Assembly: GCA_949295465.1 (NCBI GenBank)
Contig: CASFKY010000076.1
Location: 1 to 44,661 of the forward strand
Source of the DNA: an uncultured Oscillospiraceae bacterium
Lineage (GTDB): Bacteria; Bacillota; Clostridia; Oscillospirales; Ruminococcaceae
DNA length: 44,661 nt
Direction of reading: 5' to 3'
In this document: piece after piece, positions 15,008 to 23,526 of the stretch
How the letters are laid out: every line of letters starts with the position of its first letter
Position numbering within the stretch: the stretch's first letter is position 1
Position numbers and translations under genes: made by a program
Notes under the pieces: generated by a model
Database searches by the model: none
What the model was told of the DNA's origin: nothing
What the model saw: only the letters and a program-made list of their open reading frames with translations

Positions 15008-15793
15008 ATGTCTATGGATCTGAGCGGCAAGACCCCCGCCGAACTTCGGGCCTTGTTCCGAACCGGGGAGCTTTGCATTCCCACCGCCGGGCTCTGCCCC
15101 GGTCATCTCCAGGGCAACCTGGTGATCCTGCCTCGGCGCTACGCCGACGACTTCCTCACCTTCATGAAGCAGAACCCCAAGCCCTGCCCCATCCTGGAGG
15201 TATTCGATCAGGGCAGCCCGGTGAGCGTGAAGATGGCCCCGGGGGCCGACATCACCACCGACATCCCCCTGTACCGCATCTACCGCAAGGGAGAGCTGGT
15301 GGAGGAAGTGAAGGACGTGAGCCAGATGTGGAACCCGGACATGGTGGGATTTCTCATCGGATGCAGCCTGACCTTTGAGGATAAGCTGGTGGCCGCCGGC
15401 ATCCGCCTGAAGCACTACGAGCAGCAGACCCGGGTGCCCATGTTCGACACCAACATTCCCTGCAAGCCGGCGGGCATCTTCCACGGCAACTATGTGGTGA
15501 GCATGCGGCCGGTGAAAAAAGACAAAGTGGACCTGGCCGTCTCCATCACCGGGGCCATGGAATACGCTCACGGCGCGCCGGTACAGATCGGCGACCCCGC
15601 CGCCATTGGCATCAAGGACGTGATGCACCCGGACTACGGCGACCCGCTGGACATCGAGCCGGATGAGGTGCCGGTATTCTGGGCCTGCGGTGTGACCCCC
15701 CAGGCTGTGGCCATGCAGGCAAAACCCGACCTGATGATCTCCCATTCCCCGGGCTATATGCTCATCTGTGATGTGAAGTCCAGCGATCTGTAA
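15008..15793 (+). CDS. ycsI: UPF0317/DUF1445 putative hydro-lyase (YcsI-like)
   Basis: The 261-residue protein matches the DUF1445 (YcsI) family over its length, with the segments GLCPGHLQGNLVILP (residues 30-44), CPILEV, PDMVGFLIGCSLTFE and DIEPDEVPVFWACGVTPQ near the C terminus. ATG 15008 has AAAGGAGG 9 bases upstream. In Bacillus subtilis the same gene sits with ycsF, ycsG and kipIA. Mammalian D-glutamate cyclase carries a UPF0317-type region, so an enzyme linking glutamate and 5-oxoproline is a reasonable guess; the bacterial reaction is not established. Confidence 0.87.
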   Translation: MSMDLSGKTPAELRALFRTGELCIPTAGLCPGHLQGNLVILPRRYADDFLTFMKQNPKPCPILEVFDQGSPVSVKMAPGADITTDIPLYRIYRKGELVEEVKDVSQMWNPDMVGFLIGCSLTFEDKLVAAGIRLKHYEQQTRVPMFDTNIPCKPAGIFHGNYVVSMRPVKKDKVDLAVSITGAMEYAHGAPVQIGDPAAIGIKDVMHPDYGDPLDIEPDEVPVFWACGVTPQAVAMQAKPDLMISHSPGYMLICDVKSSDL

Positions 15794-15831
15794 GGACGCG
15801 GACCAGACTATAAAAGAAAGGATCAATGACT

Positions 15832-17088
15832 ATGAGCGAAGAAAAGAACCTGACCAAGCCCTCTTGGGTCCAGTACTTAAAGGCCATCGGCCCCGCCATC
15901 GTGATCTCGGCGGTGGTGGTGGGCCCTGGCAGCGTCACCACTGCTTCCCAGATGGGTGCCAACTACGGCTATCAGCTGCTGTGGGTGGTGGTGCTGGCCG
16001 CCCTGGCCGCCTTCTTCTACCAGCTGCCCGCTTTGCGGATGGCCATCTCCAAGGAGTGCACCATCCTGGAAGCCGTTCGCCTGCGCTTCGGCAAGGTGTG
16101 GGCCCTGATCCTGTATTTCTGCATCATGTTCGGCGCCCTGATCTTCCAGGCCGGCAACTTTACCGGCGCTGCCATGGCCATGAACTACTTCGTGCCCCAG
16201 ATTCCTCTGGTTGCCTGGTGCGCCATCATGATCCTCATCGCCTTTGTGCTGGTCTGGATCGGCAAGTACAGCATCCTGGAGGACTTCACCAAGGTACTGG
16301 TCATCCTGATGGTGGTGGCCTTTGTGATCACCGCCTTCGGCTCCGGCCCCGACCCCGCCGCCATCGTGGAGGAGGGCTTCACCTTCAAGATCCCCAACGG
16401 CGACTACTTCCTGGTCTTGGCCATGCTGGCCACCACCATGGTGCCGGACATCCCGGTCTCTCTGTCGGCCCTGCACAAACAGCGTTACTTCAAGAAGGAC
16501 TCCTTTGAGGCCAGCCTCCCCAAGGAAAACAAGCTGAAGCTGGCCCGTTTTGATCTGGTCTTCGGCAGTGCAGTCACCGCCCTCATCACCAGCGCCATCG
16601 TGATCTGCTCCGCCACCAACCTGTTCCCTCTGGGCATCACCGTGAGCAGCGCCTCCGACATGGCCCAGCAGCTCACCCCCATCCTGGGCCGCTACGCCGG
16701 CATCCTGTTCAGCCTGGGCCTGTGGGCTGCCGCCTTCTCCTCCGGCCTGTTCCGCATTGAGCTGCTGCCCATGCTCTACAACCAGGCCACCGGCCAGGAA
16801 GAGGACATGAAGGCTCCCCGCAGCCGCCTGTTCATGATCCTGGGCGCGGGCGTTCCCCTGATCTTCGTGCTTCTGTTCGGCTCTTCTCCCGCCGAGCTGG
16901 TGATCATGGCCCAGGCCCTCAACGGCCTGCTGCTGCCCATCATCTGCGCCATCATCTGGCGTATCACCGCGGACAAAAAGTTCATGGGTGAGGACGCCAA
17001 CAAGATGTGGCTGAACGTGATCTTCGCCGTGGTGCAGGTGGTCACCATTCTGCTGGCCGTGCGCGTGTTCATCAATCTGATCGGCTAA
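15832..17088 (+). CDS. ycsG: NRAMP-fold transporter lacking the metal-binding residues (YcsG-like)
   Basis: The 418-residue protein has about 11 helices and clear NRAMP similarity in helix 1 (LKAIGPAIVISAVVVGPGS, YGYQLLWVVV) and helix 6. The metal-binding DPGN motif of helix 1 reads GPGS (31-34) and the MPH of helix 6 reads VPD (204-206), so the Asp, Asn and Met ligands are all gone. Metal transport is therefore unlikely. ATG 15832 is 9 bases from AAGGA; ATG 15826 is too close to it. Placed inside the 5-oxoprolinase operon, it probably imports the operon's substrate. The gene uses C/G-ending codons heavily, suggesting high expression. Confidence 0.88.
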   Translation: MSEEKNLTKPSWVQYLKAIGPAIVISAVVVGPGSVTTASQMGANYGYQLLWVVVLAALAAFFYQLPALRMAISKECTILEAVRLRFGKVWALILYFCIMFGALIFQAGNFTGAAMAMNYFVPQIPLVAWCAIMILIAFVLVWIGKYSILEDFTKVLVILMVVAFVITAFGSGPDPAAIVEEGFTFKIPNGDYFLVLAMLATTMVPDIPVSLSALHKQRYFKKDSFEASLPKENKLKLARFDLVFGSAVTALITSAIVICSATNLFPLGITVSSASDMAQQLTPILGRYAGILFSLGLWAAAFSSGLFRIELLPMLYNQATGQEEDMKAPRSRLFMILGAGVPLIFVLLFGSSPAELVIMAQALNGLLLPIICAIIWRITADKKFMGEDANKMWLNVIFAVVQVVTILLAVRVFINLIG

Positions 17089-17110
17089 AGCCCCTGTTGC
17101 AAAAAGCGGC

Positions 17111-17136
17111 CCGGCAGCGCCTTGCGGCGCTGCCGG
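17111..17136 (+). terminator. Hairpin between ycsG and pxpB (weak terminator or processing site)
   Basis: A perfect 11-base-pair stem (17111-17121 with 17126-17136, loop TTGC) is followed by ACCGTTTTG. The T run is short and delayed, so read-through into the next genes is likely. Confidence 0.5.
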
Positions 17137-17198
17137 ACCGTTTTGAGCAGCTTTACAGGCCGGCCCGATCGGATGTATTGTAGATACAGGAGGATGTC

Positions 17199-17984
17199 AT
17201 GCCCAAGATCAAGCCGGTGGGGGACTGCGCCCTCACGGTGGAATTTGAAAACGAGATCAGCATCCCGGTGAACCAGAAGGTCCATGCGCTGGACGCCCGG
17301 CTCAGAGCCCTGGGCCTGCCCGGCGTGGTGGAGACGGTGCCCACCTACCGCACCCTGCTGGTCTATTATAAGCCCGAGCTGCTGAGCTATGGGGCCCTGG
17401 CCGCCCGGATGGAGCAGCTCTGCCAGGCGCCCTTTGAGAGCCGGGAGGATGCCGCCACCGTGGTGGAACTGCCGGTGCTGTACGGAGGCGCAGCCGAGCC
17501 GGACGACCCCACCGTCCACTACGACGGTTGGGACGGCCGGGAGACCGCCCCCGACATGGGGGATGTGACCGCCTTTGAGCACCTGAGCCGGGAAGAGGTG
17601 ATCCGGCGGCACACCTCCCACCTGAGCTATGTGTATTTCCAGACCTTCGCGCTGGGCCATTCCCAGCTGGGCTGCCCGGAAAAGACCTTTTCCATCTCCC
17701 GGCGGGCCACCCCCCGCACCCTGATTCCCCAGGGCTCCATCGCCATCTGGGCCAGCCAGACCGTGCTGAACGGCTTTGATCTGCCCTGTGGCTGGCAGGT
17801 GATCGGCCGCACCCCGGTACTGCTGTACGACCGGCGCCTGGCCGAGCCCGCCTACTGCCACCCCGGCCAGTGGATCCGCTTTGTGTCCATCACGCCGGAG
17901 GAGTACAAGGAGATTCACCGGCAGGCCCTGGCGGGCAACTACCGGCCGGTGAGCTATCCCAAAGGGCAGAAAGGAGGCGCCTGA
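17199..17984 (+). CDS. pxpB: 5-oxoprolinase subunit B (KipI family)
   Basis: The 261-residue protein begins with the KipI pattern (KPVGDCALTVEFENEIS) and carries the cyclophilin-like C-terminal half with LGHSQLGCPEK, RRATPRTLIPQGSIAIW and TPVLLYD segments. PxpB works with PxpC and PxpA in ATP-dependent opening of 5-oxoproline to glutamate; KipI was first named as a sporulation kinase inhibitor in Bacillus. ACAGGAGGATGTC precedes the ATG. TGA overlaps the ATG of pxpC by one base (TGATG). The usual LPGFAYL-type central motif seems altered here (SHLSYVYFQTF), which sets this subunit slightly apart. Confidence 0.85.
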   Translation: MPKIKPVGDCALTVEFENEISIPVNQKVHALDARLRALGLPGVVETVPTYRTLLVYYKPELLSYGALAARMEQLCQAPFESREDAATVVELPVLYGGAAEPDDPTVHYDGWDGRETAPDMGDVTAFEHLSREEVIRRHTSHLSYVYFQTFALGHSQLGCPEKTFSISRRATPRTLIPQGSIAIWASQTVLNGFDLPCGWQVIGRTPVLLYDRRLAEPAYCHPGQWIRFVSITPEEYKEIHRQALAGNYRPVSYPKGQKGGA

Positions 17985-19006
17985 TGGCTGGATTTGAGGT
18001 TCTGGCCCCGGGCCTGCTCACCAGCGTGCAGGACCAGGGCCGCTACGGCCGCCAGCGGGTGGGCATGTCCCCCGCCGGCGCCATGGACGGCTACTCCCTG
18101 GCCCTGGCCAATCTGCTGGCGGGCAACCCGGTGGGAGCAGGCGGGCTGGAGTGCACTTTCCTGGGCCCCACCCTTCGCTTTGAGGAGGCCAACACCATCG
18201 CCCTCACCGGCGCGGACATGTCCCCCACCCTGGACGGCGCGCCCCTGCCCATGGGGCAGGCGGTGGCAGTGGCGGCAGGCAGCGTTTTGCAGCTGCGGGG
18301 AACCAAAAACGGCTGCCGCAGCTACATCGCCTTTCACGGCGGGCTGGACCTGCCCCTTTTGGACGGCAGCCAGTCCACCCTGCTGCGCAGCGGCATTGGA
18401 GGCTTTGAGGGCCGCAAGCTGGCGGCAGGAGATCGGATCGGTTTTTCGGCCCCGGACCCCTGCCTGCCCAACCTGCCCCTGCGCCGGCTGGGCAAGCCCC
18501 AGCATTTTGACAAGGAGATCACGGTGCGGGTGGTGCCCGGGCCCCAGGACGACCGATTCACCCAGGCGGGGCTGGATACCTTTTTCGGCAGCGCCTTCAA
18601 GGTGAGCGCCCGGTGCGATCGAATGGCCTCCCGGCTGGAGGGGCCGAAGGTGGAACACCTCACCGACGCCAACATTCCCTCGGACGGCATCCCCCTGGGG
18701 GCGGTGCAGATCCCCGGGGACGGCCAGCCCATCATCATGATGAGTGAGCACCAGGGCTCGGGGGGCTACACCAAGATTGCCACCCTGGTGAGCACCGACA
18801 TCCCCCTGGTGGCCCAGTGCCCTCCGGGCGGCACCATCCGCTTTGCCGCGGTGAGCGTGGAGCAGGCTCAGGCCCTGTACTTGGCCCGGCAGCAGGAGTA
18901 CCGGCGGATGGAAGAGGCTTTCCGGCTGGAGTACCAGGCCATCTACCGCATCACCGTAAACGGACAGACCATGTCGGTGGGCGTGGCGGAGCGCGCCGCG
19001 CCCTGA
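17984..19006 (+). CDS. pxpC: 5-oxoprolinase subunit C (KipA, biotin-dependent-carboxylase-like fold)
   Basis: The 340-residue protein matches KipA from end to end: FEVLAPGLLTSVQDQGRYGRQRVGM-type start (residues 3-27), SPAGAMDGYSLALANLLAGNP, GGLDLP, and SEHQGSGGYTKIATLVSTDIPLVAQC near residue 265. It is the partner of PxpB in 5-oxoproline hydrolysis. The start lies in the pxpB stop codon, with AAAGGAGG before it, so the two are made in equal amounts. Confidence 0.92.
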   Translation: MAGFEVLAPGLLTSVQDQGRYGRQRVGMSPAGAMDGYSLALANLLAGNPVGAGGLECTFLGPTLRFEEANTIALTGADMSPTLDGAPLPMGQAVAVAAGSVLQLRGTKNGCRSYIAFHGGLDLPLLDGSQSTLLRSGIGGFEGRKLAAGDRIGFSAPDPCLPNLPLRRLGKPQHFDKEITVRVVPGPQDDRFTQAGLDTFFGSAFKVSARCDRMASRLEGPKVEHLTDANIPSDGIPLGAVQIPGDGQPIIMMSEHQGSGGYTKIATLVSTDIPLVAQCPPGGTIRFAAVSVEQAQALYLARQQEYRRMEEAFRLEYQAIYRITVNGQTMSVGVAERAAP

Positions 19007-19042
19007 CACATCTCAAACGGAACAGACAGGAGGAACGGACTT

Positions 19043-19804
19043 ATGTATCGAGTGGATCTGAACAGCGATCTGGGCGAGAGCTTCGGCAACTACACGCTGG
19101 CCGCCAACGACGAGGTGCTCAAGCACGTCTCTTCGGCCAATGTGGCCTGCGGGCTGCATGCGGGCGACCCGGTGGTGATGCGCCACACCGTGGCTCTGGC
19201 CAAGCAGTACGGGGTGGGCGTGGGCGTACATCCCAGCTACCCGGACCTGCAGGGCTTTGGCCGCCGCAAGATGATCATGAAAAAGGACGAACTGCGGGAC
19301 TTCATCACCTATCAGATCGGCGCGCTGTACGGCTTTGCCAAAGCGGCCGGCCTGCCCCTGCGGCACATCAGCGCCCACGGAGCCCTGGGCAATGTGGCCC
19401 AGGTGGATATGGACACAGCCCGGGCCATGTGCGAGGCGGTGGCCCAGTTTGACCCCTCCATCCGCATCCTCTACTACGGCGGGGGCTCCTGCCTCAAGAA
19501 GGTGGCCGACGAGATGGGTCTGCCCACCGTCTCCATGGTCTTTGCGGACCGGGGCTACACCGAGGACGGCAATCTGGTGCCCCGGGGCACCCCCGGCGAC
19601 ATGATCACCGACCCGGCCGAGGCGGTGGCCCGGGTGGTGTGGATGATCAAGGAGGGCAAGGTGGCCGCCAACACCGGCAAGGAGATCGATGTGAAGGCGG
19701 ACACGGTGCTGGTGCACGGCGACGGCGCCCACGCAGTGGAGTTTGTGCTGGCGCTGGAAAAGGCCTTTGCCGAAAACGGCATCCAGATCCAGGCCTTTGA
19801 CTGA
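19043..19804 (+). CDS. pxpA: 5-oxoprolinase subunit A (LamB/YcsF family)
   Basis: The 253-residue protein starts with the family signature (VDLNSDLGESFGNY, ANVACGLHAGDP, VGVHPSYPDLQGFGRR) and keeps the HGAL-type segment (HISAHGALGN) and the C-terminal VHGDGAHAVEF. PxpA carries the metal-dependent hydrolase-like fold of the PxpABC enzyme. It is the last gene of the operon, 36 bases after pxpC, with AGGAGGAAC as ribosome site, and a strong terminator follows. Confidence 0.93.
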   Translation: MYRVDLNSDLGESFGNYTLAANDEVLKHVSSANVACGLHAGDPVVMRHTVALAKQYGVGVGVHPSYPDLQGFGRRKMIMKKDELRDFITYQIGALYGFAKAAGLPLRHISAHGALGNVAQVDMDTARAMCEAVAQFDPSIRILYYGGGSCLKKVADEMGLPTVSMVFADRGYTEDGNLVPRGTPGDMITDPAEAVARVVWMIKEGKVAANTGKEIDVKADTVLVHGDGAHAVEFVLALEKAFAENGIQIQAFD

Positions 19805-19818
19805 ATCTTTTCCACAAA

Positions 19819-19860
19819 AGGGCCCGGGGCGGGTGGAAAACCTGCCCCGGGCCCTACTTT
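19819..19860 (+). terminator. Terminator of the 5-oxoprolinase operon
   Basis: A 16-base-pair stem with one G-T pair (19819-19834 with 19840-19855, 5-base loop) is followed by ACTTTTG. Confidence 0.85.
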
Positions 19861-19880
19861 TGCGCCGCCGGGCTTTTCTT

Positions 19881-19908
19881 TTGGGGCGGCGCTGTGGTAC
19901 AATATACT
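19881..19908 (+). promoter_or_regulatory. Promoter of hisS
   Basis: TTGGGG (19881-19886), 16-base spacer, TATACT (19903-19908); an overlapping extended -10 TGGTACAAT (19895-19903) is an alternative. I see no T-box sequence in the leader. Confidence 0.5.
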
Positions 19909-19976
19909 GTACCTGTAAGGAATACGGAATCGGCGGCCCGCCGCCCCTTTGCCAGCAAAAGAAAGGAACCTGTCCC

Positions 19977-21218
19977 ATGAACTGCATCAAGACCCCCACC
20001 AAGGGCATGAACGATTATCTCCCCGCCGACATGCGGCTGCGGGAATATGTGCTGAACCTGATCAAGACCACCTATGCCGGCTACGGCTTCTGCCAGATCG
20101 AGACCCCCTGCGTGGAGCATATCGAAAACCTCACCAGCAAGCAGGGGGGCGAAAACGAAAAGCTGATCTTCAAGATCCTCAAGCGGGGCGAAAAGCTGGC
20201 GGAGGCCCACACCCCCGACGAGATGTGCGACAGCGGCCTGCGGTACGACCTGACCCTGCCCCTCTCCCGCTATTACGCCAACAACATGGCCCTGCTGCCC
20301 AGCCCTTTCAAGGCTCTGCAGATCGGCAACGTGTGGCGGGCCGACCGGCCCCAGAAGGGGCGGTTCCGCCAGTTCACCCAGTGCGACATCGACATCCTGG
20401 GGGATGCCACCAACCTGGCCGAGATCGAGCTGATCAACGCCACCACCAGCGTGCTGTGCAAGCTGGGGTTTGAGAACTTCAAGGTGCGCATCAACGACCG
20501 GCGGATCCTCAAGGCCATGGCCTCGGCGGCCGGCTTTGCCGAGGAGAGCTACGGCGAGGTGTTCATCATTCTGGACAAGATGGACAAGATCGGCCTGGAA
20601 GGCGTGGAAAAGGAGCTGCTGGAGAGCGGCTATCCCCAGGCGGCGGTGGAGGCCTATGTGGCCTTCTTCCGCAAGGCAGGCCAGGGGCTGGGCTGCGCCG
20701 AGTTCTGCGGCGAGGAGCTGGCCGGCACCCTGGAGGACGGGGTGGTCCAGAACCTGGACACCATCCTGGACTGTGTGCGGGCCACTGCCGCCGGCCCCTT
20801 TGAGCTGGTATTCGACCCCACCCTGGTGCGGGGCATGGGTTACTACACCGGCACCATCTTTGAGGTGGAACTGCCCGAGTTCGGCTCCTCGGTGGCCGGC
20901 GGCGGCCGGTACGACGAGATGGTGGGCCGCTTCTGCGGCCAGAAGGTGCCCGCCTGCGGCTTCTCCATCGGCTTCGAGCGGATCATCACCCTGCTGAAGG
21001 ACCGGGGCTTCACCCCGCCCCAGGAGGGCAGCCGGGTGGCGTTCCTGGCGGACAAGGCCCTCAGCGGCCCCCAGCTGGTGGATCTCTTCCGCCAGGCGGC
21101 CCAGCTGCGGGCCCAGGGAGTCCAGGTGATGGTCACCACCCGCAAAAAGAACGCCAAGAACCAGAAGGAGGTCCTCAAGGCCGAGGGCTACACCGACTTC
21201 CGGGAGTTTTTCGCCTGA
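19977..21218 (+). CDS. hisS: Histidyl-tRNA synthetase
   Basis: The 413-residue class II synthetase attaches histidine to tRNA-His. Motif 2 is in RFRQFTQCDIDILG (near residue 123), the histidine-binding segments are RGMGYYTGTIFEV (near 283) and GGGRYDEMVGRF (near 304), motif 3 is GFSIGFERI, and an anticodon-binding domain closes the protein. Length is normal for bacterial HisRS (410-430). ATG 19977 follows GAAAGGAACC; upstream in-frame sequence crosses the promoter and terminator. It is a single-gene unit. Confidence 0.94.
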   Translation: MNCIKTPTKGMNDYLPADMRLREYVLNLIKTTYAGYGFCQIETPCVEHIENLTSKQGGENEKLIFKILKRGEKLAEAHTPDEMCDSGLRYDLTLPLSRYYANNMALLPSPFKALQIGNVWRADRPQKGRFRQFTQCDIDILGDATNLAEIELINATTSVLCKLGFENFKVRINDRRILKAMASAAGFAEESYGEVFIILDKMDKIGLEGVEKELLESGYPQAAVEAYVAFFRKAGQGLGCAEFCGEELAGTLEDGVVQNLDTILDCVRATAAGPFELVFDPTLVRGMGYYTGTIFEVELPEFGSSVAGGGRYDEMVGRFCGQKVPACGFSIGFERIITLLKDRGFTPPQEGSRVAFLADKALSGPQLVDLFRQAAQLRAQGVQVMVTTRKKNAKNQKEVLKAEGYTDFREFFA

Positions 21219-21237
21219 TCTGCCCTTTGCGGGCTGC

Positions 21238-21273
21238 AAAAGAGCCCCGCGGCGCCTGCCGCGGGGCTCTTTT
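21238..21273. terminator. Bidirectional terminator between hisS and the aminotransferase gene
   Basis: A perfect 16-base-pair stem (21238-21253 with 21258-21273, loop GCCT) has AAAA and TTTT ends on the two sides. Confidence 0.92.
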
Positions 21274-21305
21274 CTTTCATCATGGCCTGTGTTTTTTCCT
21301 GCCGT

Positions 21306-22487
21306 TCAGTCTTTCAGCAGCGCCGCCAGCTTTTCCAGCCGGCGCAGCGCCTCGGCCAGGGTCTCCTCACTGCGGGCAAAGTGCAGCCGGATCAGGTGGT
21401 TCACATCCTCTTTGAAGAAGCTGGAACCGGGCACCGCCGCCACCCCGATCTGCTCGATCATCCACTCGCAGAACTGAAGATCGCTCCAGCCCCGGAACTG
21501 CTCCATCTCCAAAAAGCGGCTGATGTCCACCAGCACAAAGTAGCTGCCCTGGGGCCGGTTGCAGTCCAGGCCGATCCGCTCCAGCCCGTCGCAGAAGAAG
21601 TTCCGCTTGCGGGTGTACAGCTCCTTGAGCTCCCGGTAATAGTCCTCCCCGAAATTCACCCCCACACAGGCGGCCTCCTGCAAAGGCGCGGGCGCCCCCA
21701 CCGTGAGGAAATCGTGCACCTTTTTGGCCCCCTCCATCACCTCGGCCGGCCCGATGAGGTATCCCAGCCGCCAGCCGGTGATGGAATAGGTCTTGGACAG
21801 GGAGCTGCAGGTGATGACCCGGTCAAACAGGCCCGGCAGCCCCGCCATGGGGATGTGCACATAGGGGTCAAAGACGATGTGCTCATACACCTCATCGGTG
21901 ATCACGAACACGTCGTACCGGCAGGCCAATTCTCCGATGTAGGTGAGCTCCTCCCGGGTGAACACCTTGCCGGTGGGGTTGGAGGGATTGCACAGGATCA
22001 TGGCCTTGGGGTGCTGGCGGAAGGCGTCCTCCAGCTCCTGCCGGTCGAAATCGAAGGCGGGGGGCTTGAGGGGCACATAGATGGGCTCGGCCCCCGAGAG
22101 GATGGCGTCCGCCCCGTAGTTCTCATAGAAGGGGCTGAACACCACCACCTTGTCGCCGGGGTCGCACACCGTCATCACCGCACTCATCATGGCCTCGGTG
22201 CCGCCGCAGGTCACCACCACCTGGGTGTCCGGGTCAATTTCGCGGCCGATGGCCCGGCCGTGCTTGCGGGCCAGGGCCTGGCGCAGGTTGGGCGCGCCAA
22301 AGGTCACCGCATACTGGTGGGGCCCCTCGTAGGCCACCCGGGCCAGGGCGTCCAGCAGGGGCTTGGGCGGGTCAAAATCCGGGAACCCCTGGGAAAGATT
22401 GATGGCATTGTGGGCATCGCTGATGCGGGTCATCCGGCGGATGACCGAATCGGTAAACCGGGAAACCCGGTGGCTGAGCTGAGGCAT
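21306..22487 (-). CDS. PLP-dependent class I aminotransferase (methionine/kynurenine aminotransferase-like)
   Basis: The 393-residue fold-type I enzyme has INLSQGFPDFDPP at about 29-41, a motif typical of the YbdL/kynurenine aminotransferase branch, the NPSNPTGKV loop, Asp and Tyr of the cofactor site in TDEVYEH, the Schiff-base Lys in SSLSKTYSITGWRLGY and the substrate carboxylate Arg in IRLHFARS. It moves amino groups between an amino acid (perhaps methionine, glutamine or an aromatic one) and a keto acid. ATG 22487 follows AGGAGAG; the promoter lies 70 bases upstream. It is divergent from the MerR gene and shares an operator-like spacer with the YfcC promoter. Confidence 0.88.
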   Translation of the reverse strand: MPQLSHRVSRFTDSVIRRMTRISDAHNAINLSQGFPDFDPPKPLLDALARVAYEGPHQYAVTFGAPNLRQALARKHGRAIGREIDPDTQVVVTCGGTEAMMSAVMTVCDPGDKVVVFSPFYENYGADAILSGAEPIYVPLKPPAFDFDRQELEDAFRQHPKAMILCNPSNPTGKVFTREELTYIGELACRYDVFVITDEVYEHIVFDPYVHIPMAGLPGLFDRVITCSSLSKTYSITGWRLGYLIGPAEVMEGAKKVHDFLTVGAPAPLQEAACVGVNFGEDYYRELKELYTRKRNFFCDGLERIGLDCNRPQGSYFVLVDISRFLEMEQFRGWSDLQFCEWMIEQIGVAAVPGSSFFKEDVNHLIRLHFARSEETLAEALRRLEKLAALLKD

Positions 22488-22554
22488 AGGGCTGTTCTCT
22501 CCTGTTCGTCGTTCTGTCAAAACCGGGCCCGCGGCCCGGATGTTCTTTTTATAT

Positions 22555-22583
22555 ACTATAGTATCCCCTTGGGGTATAGTCAA
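22555..22583 (-). promoter_or_regulatory. Promoter of the aminotransferase gene with MerR-type spacer motif
   Basis: On the minus strand TTGACT (22583-22578), a 17-base spacer and TATAGT (22560-22555). The spacer reads ATACCCCAAGGGGATAC, which shares 17 of 22 positions, over the wider TATACC...ATACT...TA block, with the operator in front of the YfcC gene. It is probably bound by the adjacent MerR protein. A small CCGGGCC/GGCCCGG hairpin (22523-22539) follows in the leader. Confidence 0.65.
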
Positions 22584-22610
22584 CGGCCCCTGCCCCAAGC
22601 TCTCTTTTTC

Positions 22611-22639
22611 TTGTGCCGGGCCCTTCTGCCCGCTATAAT
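22611..22639 (+). promoter_or_regulatory. Promoter of the MerR-family gene
   Basis: TTGTGC (22611-22616), 17-base spacer, TATAAT (22634-22639), about 43 bases before ATG 22682. Confidence 0.65.
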
Positions 22640-22681
22640 AGGAGAAACACCCTGACCATCATCTTCCGGGAGGCAAACACC

Positions 22682-23503
22682 ATGAGAACATCCTGCCCGC
22701 CGGGCATACGCCCCGCCGACTTCGCCCGCCTTTGCGGCACCAACAAGCGCACTCTTCTCCACTACGACGAGATCGGGCTGTTTTGCCCCGCCCTGCGGGA
22801 TGAGCGGGGATTCCGCTACTACGCCGAGAGCCAATGCGACCTGTTCATGGTCATCCGCGGCCTGCGGGATCTGGGCATGTCCCTGGCCGAGATCCAGGGA
22901 TATCTGGATGAGCGCAGCCCCGAAAAGCTGGAAGAGCTGCTCTGCCGCCAGCAGCAGCGGGTCGACCAGGAGCGGGCGCGGCTGGATCGGATTCAGCGGA
23001 TGCTAAACACCAAACAGAATCTTCTGAGCGAGGGCAGCCGGGCCCGGACCGGCCAGGTGCTTTTTCTGCCCCAGGAGGAGGAATGGCTGGTGCTGAGCCG
23101 CCCCATCGACAGCAGCGACCCGGCCGTGGCCCGCCGGGCCCTGTACGCCCATCTGGCCGACTGCTACGGCCGAGGGCTGGATGACGGCTACCCCTTCGGC
23201 GCCATGATGCACTCGGCGGACCTGGTGCGGGGCCGATTTGACCGCTATGCCTACTATTTCACCAAGCTGCTCCGCCGCCCGGACGGCCCGGACGCTTTCT
23301 GCAAACCTGCCGGGCTGTACGGCGTGATCTACCTGCAAGGCGATTACCATCAGGCCGGGGAGGCGTTCCGGGCCCTCCTAAAGGCGGCGGAGCAGCAGGG
23401 CCGGCAGGTGTGCGGCTATGCCTACAAAGAGGGCATCCTGGACGAAATTGCCGAAAAGGACCAGGCCCGCTACCTCACCAAGATCTCGGTGGCCGTGAAA
23501 TAA
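22682..23503 (+). CDS. MerR-family regulator with effector-binding domain
   Basis: The 273-residue protein has the MerR winged helix (FARLCGTNKRTLLHYDEIGLF, RGFRYYAESQCDLF at about 13-55), a coiled-coil dimer helix (about 75-115) and a C-terminal GyrI/BmrR-like ligand domain (about 125-273). It lacks the metal-binding Cys pairs of metal-sensing MerRs, so a small organic ligand is expected, as in BltR/BmrR. ATG 22682 follows GGGAGG. Gene order and the matching spacer motifs indicate control of both the aminotransferase and the YfcC carrier. Confidence 0.88.
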   Translation: MRTSCPPGIRPADFARLCGTNKRTLLHYDEIGLFCPALRDERGFRYYAESQCDLFMVIRGLRDLGMSLAEIQGYLDERSPEKLEELLCRQQQRVDQERARLDRIQRMLNTKQNLLSEGSRARTGQVLFLPQEEEWLVLSRPIDSSDPAVARRALYAHLADCYGRGLDDGYPFGAMMHSADLVRGRFDRYAYYFTKLLRRPDGPDAFCKPAGLYGVIYLQGDYHQAGEAFRALLKAAEQQGRQVCGYAYKEGILDEIAEKDQARYLTKISVAVK

Positions 23504-23526
23504 TGGAAAACTCCTGATTTTCCCTC

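Noticed and set aside
19909-19976. T-box riboswitch before hisS
   Set aside because: The leader is only about 65 bases long and lacks the AGGGTGG-type T-box sequence and the specifier stem.
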